The notes beneath the pieces are model-generated. The model was given only the letters and a program-made list of their open reading frames with translations. It did not search any database and was not told the DNA's origin. Positions 7,788 to 15,006 of a DNA stretch of 23,378 nt are shown piece after piece (position 1 is the stretch's first letter; the number at the start of each line of letters is the position of its first letter). This stretch comes from Burkholderiales bacterium (GTDB taxonomy: Bacteria; Pseudomonadota; Gammaproteobacteria; Burkholderiales; Burkholderiaceae_C): NCBI GenBank assembly GCA_947462175.1, contig CANHOE010000004.1, positions 1-23,378 of the forward strand, read 5' to 3'. Position numbers and translations under genes: made by a program.

Positions 7788-7803
7788 TCGAACTGTCTGA
7801 AAA

Positions 7804-7834
7804 CGAAAACGCCGGTCGCTGACCGGCGTTTTCG
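7804..7834. terminator. Bidirectional terminator between sodB and the DUF192 gene
   Basis: A perfect 14-bp stem, CGAAAACGCCGGTC with GACCGGCGTTTTCG, has a 3-base loop (GCT). A-rich and T-rich flanks sit on opposite sides of the GC core, as in terminators that work in both directions; sodB and the DUF192 gene converge on it. Confidence 0.92.
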
Positions 7835-7865
7835 TTGGCGAACAGTCAAAGCAGTGCGGCCATCT

Positions 7866-8330
7866 TCATGGCGTGAACGGTTTGCCCGTCAACTTGAACC
7901 CGGCGGTGATGCCGCGCTTCGCAAACCAGCCGTCGTTCATTTCGAGCACAAAGCGCACGGGTCTGCTGGAGCAGTGCGAATCGAGCGTGCTCGGCTTCAT
8001 CCGCTCGGTATTGACGATGGTGCCGTTGTCGGCAATGAACGCCACGTCGAGCGGTAGCAGCGTGTTCTTCATCCAGAAGCATTGCTGACCAGGCTGGTCG
8101 AACACGAACAGCATGCCGTGGTTGGCTGGCATGGATTCGCGGAACATCAGACCGATCTCGCGTTGCTTCCCGGTGTTCGCCAGTTCGGCAGTGATGACGT
8201 GGATACCCGCGTTGAGCGTCACCGTGGGCAGGCTCTGTGCCGTGTTCTGCGCCCAGCCCGGCATGGCGAATGTGAGGCAGCACAGTCCCTGTATCCAAGC
8301 GCGCACAAAGCGCAGGTTTCCAACGTTCAT
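7866..8330 (-). CDS. DUF192 family secreted protein
   Basis: The 154-residue protein begins with a signal peptide: basic residues (RFVRAW), a hydrophobic core (IQGLCCLTFAMPGWA) and a likely cleavage after AQ near residue 28. The mature part matches DUF192 by REIGLMFRESMPANHGMLFV, then CFWMKNTLLPLDVAFI, then a later IVNTERMKP. DUF192 proteins are small beta-barrel proteins of unknown function, often exported. The gene converges on the sodB terminator and is divergent from icd. Its function cannot be told from the sequence. Confidence 0.9.
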   Translation of the reverse strand: MNVGNLRFVRAWIQGLCCLTFAMPGWAQNTAQSLPTVTLNAGIHVITAELANTGKQREIGLMFRESMPANHGMLFVFDQPGQQCFWMKNTLLPLDVAFIADNGTIVNTERMKPSTLDSHCSSRPVRFVLEMNDGWFAKRGITAGFKLTGKPFTP

Positions 8331-8473
8331 GGCGTGCGGTCAGCGTGGCAGAGATGCATTATCGACGAGGGGTTTGAGGCTCCCAAACGCGCACAGTGCT
8401 GAACTAGAATTGTTTGGCTAAGTATCGGAATCCCGTCGAATTTTCAGCCTTTCACGAAGCGGAGCCCCCGTCC

Positions 8474-9727
8474 ATGTATCAACATATCAAAGTGCCGGAG
8501 AACGGCGAAAAAATCACCGTCAACGCTGATTTTTCGCTGAACGTTCCCGACCAGCCGATCATTCCCTACATCGAAGGTGACGGCACCGGTTTCGACATCA
8601 CTCCGGTGATGATCAAGGTGGTGGATGCGGCCGTGGCCAAGAGCTATGGCGGGAAGAAGAAGATCCACTGGATGGAGATTTACGCCGGAGAGAAGTCGAC
8701 GCAGGTCTACGGCCCTGATGTGTGGCTGCCTGAAGAAACGCTGACGGTGCTCAAGGACTACGTGGTGTCCATCAAGGGCCCGCTGACGACACCGGTCGGC
8801 GGCGGCATCCGCTCGCTGAACGTGGCGCTGCGCCAGGAGCTCGACCTCTACGTCTGCTTACGCCCGATCCAGTATTTCACCGGCGTGCCATCGCCTGTGA
8901 AGGAGCCTGAGAAGACCAACATGGTCATCTTCCGAGAGAACTCGGAAGACATCTACGCCGGTATCGAATTCGAGGCAGAGAGCGAGAAGGCCAAGCGCCT
9001 GATCAAGATCCTGCAGGACGAGTTCGGCGTCAAGAAAATCCGCTTTCCTGAGACCTCCGGCATCGGCATCAAGCCGGTGTCCAGGCAGGGCACCGAGCGT
9101 CTCGTGCGCAAGGCGATCCAGTACGCCATTGACAACGACAAGCCGTCGGTCACGATCGTGCACAAGGGCAACATCATGAAGTACACCGAAGGTGGCTTCC
9201 GTGATTGGGCCTATGGGCTGGCGCAAAAGGAATTCGGCGCACAGCTTATCGATGGTGGCCCCTGGTGCAAGTTCAAGAACCCGAACACCGGGAAAGACAT
9301 TGTCGTCAAGGACTCGATCGCTGACGCCTTCCTGCAGCAGATCCTGCTGCGCCCGGCCGAGTATTCGGTGATCGCGACGCTGAACCTGAACGGCGACTAC
9401 GTTTCCGACGCGCTGGCGGCGCAGGTCGGCGGTATCGGCATTGCCCCGGGCGCGAACCTCAGCGACTCCATCGCGATGTTCGAAGCCACCCATGGCACGG
9501 CACCGAAGTACGCCGGCAAGGATTACGTGAACCCAGGCTCCGAAATCCTGTCTGCAGAAATGATGCTGCGCCACATGGGCTGGATCGAAGCGGCCGATCT
9601 GATCATCGCGTCGATGAAGCGCTCGATCCTGTCGAAGAAGGTGACTTACGACTTTGCCCGCCTGATGGAGGGTGCGACCCAGGTGTCGTGTTCCGGCTTC
9701 GGGCAGGTCATGATCGACCATATGTGA
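8474..9727 (+). CDS. icd: Isocitrate dehydrogenase [NADP+]
   Basis: This TCA-cycle enzyme oxidises isocitrate to 2-oxoglutarate and CO2 with NADP+. The 417-residue size is that of the homodimeric E. coli-type enzyme. IPYIEGDGTGFDITP is near the N-terminus; GGIRSLNVALRQELDLYVCL carries the substrate-binding serine (Ser114), the equivalent of the E. coli residue phosphorylated by AceK. The later block NLNGDYVSDALAAQVGGIGI is typical of the metal/substrate site, and HGTAPKYAGKDYVNPGSEIL binds the cofactor. The ATG at 8474 has GGAG 9 bases upstream and matches family N-termini; a TTG at 8414 would add 20 unsupported residues. Confidence 0.97.
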   Translation: MYQHIKVPENGEKITVNADFSLNVPDQPIIPYIEGDGTGFDITPVMIKVVDAAVAKSYGGKKKIHWMEIYAGEKSTQVYGPDVWLPEETLTVLKDYVVSIKGPLTTPVGGGIRSLNVALRQELDLYVCLRPIQYFTGVPSPVKEPEKTNMVIFRENSEDIYAGIEFEAESEKAKRLIKILQDEFGVKKIRFPETSGIGIKPVSRQGTERLVRKAIQYAIDNDKPSVTIVHKGNIMKYTEGGFRDWAYGLAQKEFGAQLIDGGPWCKFKNPNTGKDIVVKDSIADAFLQQILLRPAEYSVIATLNLNGDYVSDALAAQVGGIGIAPGANLSDSIAMFEATHGTAPKYAGKDYVNPGSEILSAEMMLRHMGWIEAADLIIASMKRSILSKKVTYDFARLMEGATQVSCSGFGQVMIDHM

Positions 9728-9762
9728 TGGGGTCGCCAGGCATCGCCTGGTATCGCCACAAC

Positions 9763-9796
9763 AACCCCAGAGTGTTGATTCACCTGGGGTTTTTTG
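9763..9796 (+). terminator. Rho-independent terminator of icd
   Basis: AACCCCAG (9763-9770) and CTGGGGTT (9784-9791) form a GC-rich stem directly followed by a T run (TTTTTG). It lies 36 bases after the icd stop. Confidence 0.88.
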
Positions 9797-10026
9797 TTGC
9801 CTGCTGTTCCCCAGGGCCTGCCGACTTTCAGTTCCTGAACGCCGCAGTCCTGCGGTGCCTGGCGCAGCGCACGCGCCTCGCCTGGGCTGCTGCTCATTGC
9901 GCATCAACGTTGAGAAAGATCAAAACGTCCGGGCTAGGGTAAATGAATCATGCAGCCACGGGAACACGTTAACCGGCGGTACGACGGATCCACCGCTGCA
10001 TCGCATCATCTAGTCAGGAGAGCAAC
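9797..10026 (+). other. Leader region upstream of the small heat-shock gene
   Basis: About 230 bases between the icd terminator and the Hsp20 start hold no credible gene. They contain the FNR-type site at 9910-9923 and the ribosome binding site AGGAGAG just before the ATG. I saw no clear sigma-32 promoter. Confidence 0.5.
9910..9923 (+). promoter_or_regulatory. FNR/ANR-type binding site upstream of hsp20
   Basis: TTGAG-AAAG-ATCAA matches the FNR/ANR consensus TTGAT-N4-ATCAA at 9 of 10 positions. It is centred about 110 bases before the Hsp20 ATG, in an intergenic region, which would fit an activator site with a leader of roughly 70 bases. Oxygen-limited induction of the gene is an inference from this site. 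Confidence 0.5.
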
Positions 10027-10452
10027 ATGAAAGACACCCTCGTGTACGAAATCTTCGACCTTGACCCGACGGGTTCCACCTTCGGCAGTCTGTTGCACCC
10101 GTGGCGTTTGGGGCCCAACAATGGGGCTCCGCAGATTCACCTTGAGGTCAGTGAAACGGAAGGCCGCTATGTCCTCAAGGCCGACATTCCGGGCGCTCGC
10201 AAGGAAGACATAGACATCCTCATCGACGGCAACCAAGTGACGATCAGCGCCCAGGTGAAGCCGGAGAACGACGTGGTGACAGGCAACCGGGTGTTGCGCA
10301 GCGAACGGAAATACGGATCTGCCTGCCGCAAATTCGCGCTCGCTGAAAGCGTCTATGACGCCGAAGCCGAGGCCAGGTTTGAGAGCGGCGTCCTCAAGCT
10401 CATCCTGCCGAAAGGTCCCAGCGCCTCGGAGAGGCGCCTGACGGTCGCTTGA
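10027..10452 (+). CDS. Hsp20/alpha-crystallin family small heat-shock protein
   Basis: The 141-residue protein carries an alpha-crystallin domain from about residue 38 onward: IHLEVSETEGRYVLKADIPG, then EDIDILIDGNQVTISA, and close to the end the family motif ESGVLKLILPK. Small heat-shock proteins are ATP-independent holdases forming oligomers in the cytoplasm. The N-terminal arm is short (about 35 residues) and there is almost no C-terminal I-x-I tail; the end reads RRLTVA. The ATG has AGGAGAG upstream. An FNR-type site sits in the leader, so low oxygen may be its signal; sHsps under FNR-type control are known in low-oxygen loci of Burkholderia. Confidence 0.93.
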   Translation: MKDTLVYEIFDLDPTGSTFGSLLHPWRLGPNNGAPQIHLEVSETEGRYVLKADIPGARKEDIDILIDGNQVTISAQVKPENDVVTGNRVLRSERKYGSACRKFALAESVYDAEAEARFESGVLKLILPKGPSASERRLTVA

Positions 10453-10461
10453 TTTGGCAGT

Positions 10462-10483
10462 GCCCGGGGCAGCCACCCCGGGC
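10462..10483. terminator. Hairpin between hsp20 and the convergent hypothetical gene
   Basis: GCCCGGGG (10462-10469) and CCCCGGGC (10476-10483) form an 8-bp perfect stem with a 6-base loop, 9 bases after the hsp20 stop and 2 bases from the end of the opposite gene. There is no T run, so it may act as a weak or Rho-aided terminator. Confidence 0.6.
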
Positions 10484-10485
10484 GA

Positions 10486-10962
10486 TCACTCCGCCGGACG
10501 GCGTACCATCTTCGGCAGGTTCTGCTCCACCTCGGAGATGATCTTCGGCAGGCCGCCAGCCTCAGACACGAAGTGACGTTCGGCATCTTCAGTGTGGGAG
10601 CGGATCGAATCCCACAGGTCCGAGCGCAGCAAGCGCAGCGGGTCTCCCGTGGGCTTTTCGAGTGCGCTCAGGCCGAATCGGTGATGGATGGCAACGCCGC
10701 TCAACACGAACTCCGCCAATTCGCGGCCATGAGTCTCAACCAGCGGGCGAAGCAACAAATGGTCGCCGTAAACGACGCCGCGCCGTGCCAGCTCGCCTTC
10801 GATGAACGTCTCGAAGTGCCGCACCAGCAGGTACTGACTCTCCCCCACAAGCTGCACAACGAGCGCCACGTCGCGGTCCGCTCGATCGATGATTTTGGAG
10901 GCGACTTCAGCGGCAGACGCCACCGCTTTCTTTGCCCCACCGCCGCTGGTCAGATCCGTCAT
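10486..10962 (-). CDS. Hypothetical protein, 158 residues
   Basis: I do not recognise this family. The reading frame runs from an ATG at 10962 to a stop beside a hairpin and shows coherent codon use for a high-GC genome. The protein looks soluble and mostly helical, with no signal peptide or membrane segment. An alanine-rich start (KKAVASAAEVASKII) is followed by mixed charged and hydrophobic helices, then a region with two adjacent histidines (VAIHHRFGL). The gene converges on hsp20. No gene directly upstream is co-oriented and close, so it seems to be monocistronic. No function is proposed. Confidence 0.75.
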   Translation of the reverse strand: MTDLTSGGGAKKAVASAAEVASKIIDRADRDVALVVQLVGESQYLLVRHFETFIEGELARRGVVYGDHLLLRPLVETHGRELAEFVLSGVAIHHRFGLSALEKPTGDPLRLLRSDLWDSIRSHTEDAERHFVSEAGGLPKIISEVEQNLPKMVRRPAE

Positions 10963-11398
10963 TGCTTCTACTCACTGCTGAATTTTTTTCACCGCACAGT
11001 CAGGGACTGACAGGCGGACGCGGGCGAGCATAACCCAACCGATCGGCGCAACGCGTGCCCGAGGCATGACCTTGCGCTACTCGACGTTCTGCACCTGAAC
11101 TTCGAGTGCAAAGCCAAGTGTTTGTCGTGCTTTCATATTTTGTTTGCCTGGCGCGAGGAACCCCACAGAAAACCCCACAGATCGAACATGCTGGGTCTCA
11201 CAGAGTGTTCTTGTCGGCAGTGCATGCAGCTCCAGAACTGTAGCTTGTGATCGCCCGTTGCGGAGGGCTGTTCGTTGGTGGCGTAACGGCGGCCGACGTG
11301 GTGCTGGTGCCATGGCACGGAACAGCGACTAGTGTGCTACCGCTGTACCGCCGCGAGTGCGCGACAAGTTGCTTCGACCAGAGGCGGCCAGCGCACCC
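10963..11398. other. Intergenic region without a supported gene
   Basis: About 430 bases hold no frame I can support. Several short frames on both strands exist but have the arginine/proline-rich look of shadow frames. A 10-base direct repeat, AACCCCACAG, occurs at 11159-11168 and 11171-11180. The stretch is noticeably less GC-rich around 11120-11200 than the flanking genes. It must contain the promoter of the 158-residue gene on the - strand. Confidence 0.5.
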
Positions 11399-11596
11399 TT
11401 ATCGCGGTGCAAGACTGGTATCGAAATTCGCCGAGTGGACAGGCCTTTCCACGCACTCAGGACCGATCAGCGAATCACGGCCGAATCGATCGAGACTCGG
11501 CCGCGCCGCAACGACGCCCAGCGCACCCAACAGCCCGGCGAGTGGGTCCAGGATGAACGCCACCATTTGCAGGATCAAAATGCGCTGCCGCAACCC
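11399..11596 (-). pseudogene. Detached C-terminal part of the DUF599-like gene
   Basis: Directly after the TGA at 11597-11599, and in the same frame, the sequence continues for 65 codons to a TAA. It begins GLRQRILILQMVAFILDPLA, a further hydrophobic segment, then GLLGALGVVAARPSLDRFG. Together with the frame upstream of the TGA this gives 238 codons, about the length I expect of DUF599 proteins. I read it as the lost C-terminal membrane segment of the preceding gene, separated by a nonsense change. Confidence 0.55.
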
Positions 11597-12115
11597 TCAG
11601 CTGTACAACACCCCGGCCTTGCGCACGCAGGCCGTGCCGGCAGCAGCCCAGCTGCGGCGAGCCCCGGACTCGGCGGGCACCCCACCGATGAAGCGCGCAT
11701 GGTTGTAGTACCGCACCGCCATTACCGATGACACCAGCGAGACGATCGGCAAGGCGATCATGGTCAATTCCATCGCGAGCCGGGGTGTGAAGTTCGACCA
11801 ACTTGAAGCGCCGTGTCCGAAGGAGGCATGCAGAGACGGAGCCGCGAGCGTCAGCGTCCCCGTCAACCCTAGGACAGCGGTGGACGCGGTCATCGTGGCT
11901 GACATCAGGGAATAGCGCAGGGTCTGTACCGCGAGGATCTCCGACTCCGTCTCGGGCGAAACCGCTGCGAACCAGTCTTCGCGCAGCCTGGCGCGGGCCG
12001 TGCGGGCCAGACGCTCGGGCTGTCGGTGTTGAGCGAATGCCAACGCGACTTCGTAACCCAGCACGATGACCAAGGTTGCCGTGGCGATGCCCCATGTGAT
12101 CACGGTCTCCATCAT
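11597..12115 (-). CDS. DUF599-like membrane protein, truncated by an in-frame TGA
   Basis: The 172-residue frame starts at the ATG at 12115 with a membrane helix (ITWGIATATLVIVLGYEVAL), then a basic loop, then EILAVQTLRYSLMSATMTAS leading into a second helix, the block that made me think of the DUF599 family of inner-membrane proteins of unknown function. A third helix follows (ELTMIALPIVSLVSSVMAV) and then RYYNHARFIGGVPAES. The frame ends ...VLYS at a TGA, but homologous-looking sequence continues in the same frame (see 11399-11596). A Trp codon TGG changed to TGA would explain it. It may be a pseudogene, or the shortened protein may still insert in the membrane. The family assignment is from memory of its motifs. 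Confidence 0.65.
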   Translation of the reverse strand: MMETVITWGIATATLVIVLGYEVALAFAQHRQPERLARTARARLREDWFAAVSPETESEILAVQTLRYSLMSATMTASTAVLGLTGTLTLAAPSLHASFGHGASSWSNFTPRLAMELTMIALPIVSLVSSVMAVRYYNHARFIGGVPAESGARRSWAAAGTACVRKAGVLYS

Positions 12116-12220
12116 GTTCTCAAGGGGCCATGGCCGCGCGTTGCGTCCGAGGGTGATCTAGCCATTCGAACACCCCCCCACCATGCCGGCTACCATCGCC
12201 AAAAGGAAGACCAAGGCTGG

Positions 12221-14047
12221 TCAGCGAATCCAGTCAAGCGGATCCTCCACTAGCCCCGGCTTCTGTCCATTACCTTCTAAGAAGATGCGGTGCCAAATCG
12301 CAAACTGCATCACACCCCATACCTGCTCGCTGTATGCGCCAGTAAGGCGTTGGGCCTCGATGAGGTACTTGATCCCGTCGGTGTTGAACCAACCCTGGAT
12401 CGCCCGGTTGCTGGTCAGCGCGTCGCCCAGACTCCGCAAGAACTCGTCGCTAAGTAGGCGCCGTATTGGCACATGAAAGCCCCGCTTGCTTTGCCTCAAG
12501 TGCTCTCCCGCAATGTATCGCTGACCCCACTGCCGGAGGAAGTACTTGCCGACGTTGCCTTTCACTTTCAAGTCGTCAGGCAATGAGAGCCCGAACTCGA
12601 CGATCCGGTGATCCAGGTAGGGGACTCGAGCCTCCACACCAAACGCCATCAGGCTGCGATCCACCTTCACTAGCAGCTTGTCTGGTAACGCTGTAACCAT
12701 CTCGTAGTGCTGCGATCGCTGGATATCACTCCAGGTGGTTGGGGTTCTGTTCCAGTCGTCGAGTTGCGCTTGACGAAAGCCATTTGACACCGTCTGCAGG
12801 CCGGGTGAATACAAGCGATTGCGCAAGTACCGCGGCCAGCGGTTGCGGGATCGGAAACCGCCGACGCCTGGTTTTGAAAAGTTAGAAAGCCAGCGCAGAA
12901 AGGGGGACTTGCGGGAGCGGGCATAGCCCGCAAAAGCTTCGTCCCCTCCCTCCCCAGTGAAGATCACCTTGAGAGATTGCCCCGCCTTCTCAGCCAGCAG
13001 CGAGGTGGGTATAACTGCGGGGTCGAGCATCAGCTCGTCAGTCGACCAGATGGCGTGGGGCACCCGAGAGAGCAGTTCTGCCGGCGTGATCTCGAGTGAA
13101 GTGTGGCGTGTGCCGAACTGACGAGCAATCTTCTCTGCAGCGTGGGACTCGTTGCGATCTCGATTAACCGAATAGCCGACCGAAAAGCTCTCGATCGGTC
13201 CATTCTGCATCTCCGTCAGCATGGCGCACAGAATGCTGGAATCGACTCCACCGGAGAGAAACAGTCCGAACGGAACGTCGGCGCGCAAGTGCTCCCGCAT
13301 GACCTGTTCAAACAGCGCAGAAAACTCCTCCTGGGCTTGCAGCATTGTGATTTGCTGCGTCTGCAAGTGGCACATTGACCAGTAGCACTGTGAGTCGTAT
13401 GTCAGGTCGTAGTCGATCGTGATCGCGTGCCCGGGTGGTACCCGCGATATCCCCACCAGAGCCGTTTGCTCACCGGACAGAAACTCATTCTCGAGAAATT
13501 GGACAATCCCATCCGCGCTGACTGAGGGCTTGGATGGCAAGAGCGCCAGCAGGGCCTTGATCTCGGAGCCGAATGCAATTCGGCTGCCGTCGCGGAACAC
13601 GTAGAGCGGTTTGATGCCTAGCCGATCACGCGCAAGCACGACACGACGGTTGACGCGATCGTGGATCGCAAGTGCAAACATGCCATTAAGCCGGCGCAGG
13701 CCCTCAATGCCCTCCGCCGCGTAAACCTGCAGAACACACTCCGAATCTGAATTGGTCAGTGGGGTGATACCGGTCTTCTCGACGAACTCGTTGCGGAGCT
13801 CGATGTAGTTGTAGATCTCACCATTGACAACCGCCGAGAGTTCACCGCCACGTGTGACGATCGGTTGATGACCACCCGCCAAGTCGATGATCGACAAGCG
13901 CGTGTGCACGAATCCAACTGGACCGTCTAACGTGATCCCGAAGTCGTCAGGGCCACGATGCCGCAGCGCCGATGCGGCAGCCTGAAGGCCAACACGCAAT
14001 GTCTCCGCCGATCCAGTCGAGGTGATAACACCAGCGATTCCGCACAT
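12221..14047 (-). CDS. asnB: Asparagine synthetase (glutamine-hydrolysing), AsnB type
   Basis: AsnB makes asparagine from aspartate, glutamine and ATP. The 608-residue protein has an N-terminal class II glutaminase domain with the nucleophile Cys2 (MCGIAGV), LRHRGPDDFG, and VVNGEIYNY. The synthetase domain has the pyrophosphate-binding loop SGGVDSS at residues 265-271 and later FTGEGGDEAFAGY and VEARVPYLDHRIVEFGL. AsnB-like enzymes also amidate sugars or peptides in polysaccharide and capsule clusters; no such genes are near, so plain asparagine synthesis is the default. Base composition is lower in GC than the neighbours (one line, 13741-13800, counts 33 of 60, against 39 of 60 at 16681-16740). 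It stands between two damaged genes, which suggests acquisition by transfer. Confidence 0.94.
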   Translation of the reverse strand: MCGIAGVITSTGSAETLRVGLQAAASALRHRGPDDFGITLDGPVGFVHTRLSIIDLAGGHQPIVTRGGELSAVVNGEIYNYIELRNEFVEKTGITPLTNSDSECVLQVYAAEGIEGLRRLNGMFALAIHDRVNRRVVLARDRLGIKPLYVFRDGSRIAFGSEIKALLALLPSKPSVSADGIVQFLENEFLSGEQTALVGISRVPPGHAITIDYDLTYDSQCYWSMCHLQTQQITMLQAQEEFSALFEQVMREHLRADVPFGLFLSGGVDSSILCAMLTEMQNGPIESFSVGYSVNRDRNESHAAEKIARQFGTRHTSLEITPAELLSRVPHAIWSTDELMLDPAVIPTSLLAEKAGQSLKVIFTGEGGDEAFAGYARSRKSPFLRWLSNFSKPGVGGFRSRNRWPRYLRNRLYSPGLQTVSNGFRQAQLDDWNRTPTTWSDIQRSQHYEMVTALPDKLLVKVDRSLMAFGVEARVPYLDHRIVEFGLSLPDDLKVKGNVGKYFLRQWGQRYIAGEHLRQSKRGFHVPIRRLLSDEFLRSLGDALTSNRAIQGWFNTDGIKYLIEAQRLTGAYSEQVWGVMQFAIWHRIFLEGNGQKPGLVEDPLDWIR

Positions 14048-14102
14048 TCATAGGTCCAATTCAGCGAATGTCGCTTGTTAATGAAGTGCTGATCAATAGG
14101 CC

Positions 14103-14133
14103 ACTTCAGGCATGCGCCCTGCATGCCTGAAGT
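14103..14133. terminator. Perfect 13-bp inverted repeat upstream of asnB
   Basis: ACTTCAGGCATGC (14103-14115) and GCATGCCTGAAGT (14121-14133) are perfect complements around the loop GCCCT. It lies 56 bases before the asnB start and 10 bases after the end of the histidine-kinase remnant. Read on the - strand it could terminate transcription from the DUF302 unit, but no T run follows, so an operator or a rearrangement scar is equally possible. Confidence 0.5.
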
Positions 14134-14142
14134 CATCTGAAA

Positions 14143-14247
14143 CTACAGAACCTTCAGCCGCAGGCCGTGTTGGGCCGCATAGGGTGTGTGCAGGTCGACC
14201 AGCGCAGGCACGAAGCTCGAGAGATCCACCCGCACCTCGTGTGAAAC
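14143..14247 (-). pseudogene. Remnant of a histidine kinase downstream of the DHp fragment
   Basis: In the same frame as the 84-codon gene before it, and directly after its TAG, 34 codons read VRVDLSSFVPALVDLHTPYA and then AQHGLRLKVL before a TAG at 14143-14145. This is the kind of sequence that joins the DHp helices of a sensor kinase to its ATPase domain (a hydrophobic strand, then an amphipathic helix, then a G-L-R-L strand). The ATPase domain itself (N box, G boxes) is absent; 10 bases further on comes the inverted repeat and then asnB. I read it as a truncated gene. Confidence 0.55.
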
Positions 14248-14502
14248 CTACGAACGGCGCCTGGTTGCAGGCTCGACAAGCTGGTCCACCAGGTACCGCA
14301 GCTGGTCTGACTGCTCACCGATCAGTGGCGTGAGACGGACGGCAGCATCGCGCGACTGCAGCAGCAGCCTGCTCACCAGGCCCAGAATCGCGTTGAGGTG
14401 GTCTCGAATGTCGTGCCACGACTCGTGCAACTCACGCAGCACTTGCGCATCGAACAACGGCACATTGCCAGCTTCGCCAGCCTGGTCGTCAGCAGCCTTC
14501 AT
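14248..14502 (-). CDS. Orphan histidine-kinase DHp-like protein (84 residues)
   Basis: The protein looks like an isolated dimerisation/phosphoacceptor (HisKA) domain. SWHDIRDHLNAILGLVSRLL resembles the H box, with His29 as the candidate phosphoacceptor, and LIGEQSDQLRYLVDQLVE resembles the second DHp helix. There is no sensor or membrane region before it and no ATPase domain after it. Its ATG overlaps the TGA of the DUF302 gene (ATGA), so it is translationally coupled to it, which supports a real gene. It ends at a TAG after which kinase-like sequence continues in frame, so this seems a decaying kinase rather than a phosphotransfer protein, but the latter is possible. Family assignment is by motif reading. 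Confidence 0.6.
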   Translation of the reverse strand: MKAADDQAGEAGNVPLFDAQVLRELHESWHDIRDHLNAILGLVSRLLLQSRDAAVRLTPLIGEQSDQLRYLVDQLVEPATRRRS

Positions 14503-14948
14503 CGAAGTCCCCGCAGCACTCGTTGCAGACCGGCCTCGAAGGTCCGGGCCAGCCGGGCTACATCGACCGCGTGAGAGAACTCGGTCATCAAGGCCGACGG
14601 CATCGGCGTGGTCACTGTGGTCACGCCGCCTTGGTCATGCATCGCAATCCGGCACGGCAGCACATGCGCAAGGCTGGCGTCGAGCTGTAGCAACTGGGCT
14701 GCGAGGTGGGCATTGAACACTTCGTAGATGCGACATCGCAGGCCCGGTTCGATACCCTTGGCACGCAGCAGCGTGCCAAAGTCGTGCACATGCACGATCA
14801 CCAGGTCGTTGGCGACGATGCTGCCCTCCAGGCGTGACGCGACGTCGGCGAACGAGGCGTCGCACACCACGGCCAGCGTTGACTCGCCTCGGATGTAGGC
14901 CTCGGCCTTGAGCAGCTCGATGGGGGCGGCTGTCGGTCCCGTTTTCAT
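14499..14948 (-). CDS. DUF302 family protein
   Basis: The 149-residue protein matches DUF302: VIVHVHDFGTLLRAKGIEPG, then LRCRIYEVFNAHLAAQLL, then HVLPCRIAMHDQGGVTTV, the last two each with a CRI triplet. DUF302 is a small alpha/beta fold of unknown function. It is cytoplasmic by appearance, with no signal peptide. The ATG at 14948 has AAGGAG 7 bases upstream. The stop overlaps the start of the DHp-like gene. The promoter region contains the degenerate CTTAAG direct repeat at 15007-15023, about 60 bases from the start, linking it tentatively to the two-component system at the end of the window. Confidence 0.85.
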   Translation of the reverse strand: MKTGPTAAPIELLKAEAYIRGESTLAVVCDASFADVASRLEGSIVANDLVIVHVHDFGTLLRAKGIEPGLRCRIYEVFNAHLAAQLLQLDASLAHVLPCRIAMHDQGGVTTVTTPMPSALMTEFSHAVDVARLARTFEAGLQRVLRGLR

Positions 14949-15006
14949 AGATGACTCCTTGTCTTCGACGCCGTTTCACGCGTCGATGCAATGGTCATCT
15001 GTCAAA

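Noticed and set aside
8858..9907. 349-codon frame on the - strand
   Set aside because: Antisense to icd and crossing its terminator; no domain signature.
11159..11180. Direct repeat AACCCCACAG as a possible phage or integron attachment site
   Set aside because: Only two short copies 12 bases apart, with no integrase, tRNA end or mobile gene nearby.
11247..11708. 153-codon + strand frame in the poorly coding region
   Set aside because: It overlaps the 3' part of the DUF599-like gene in antisense and shows no domain or ribosome binding site.
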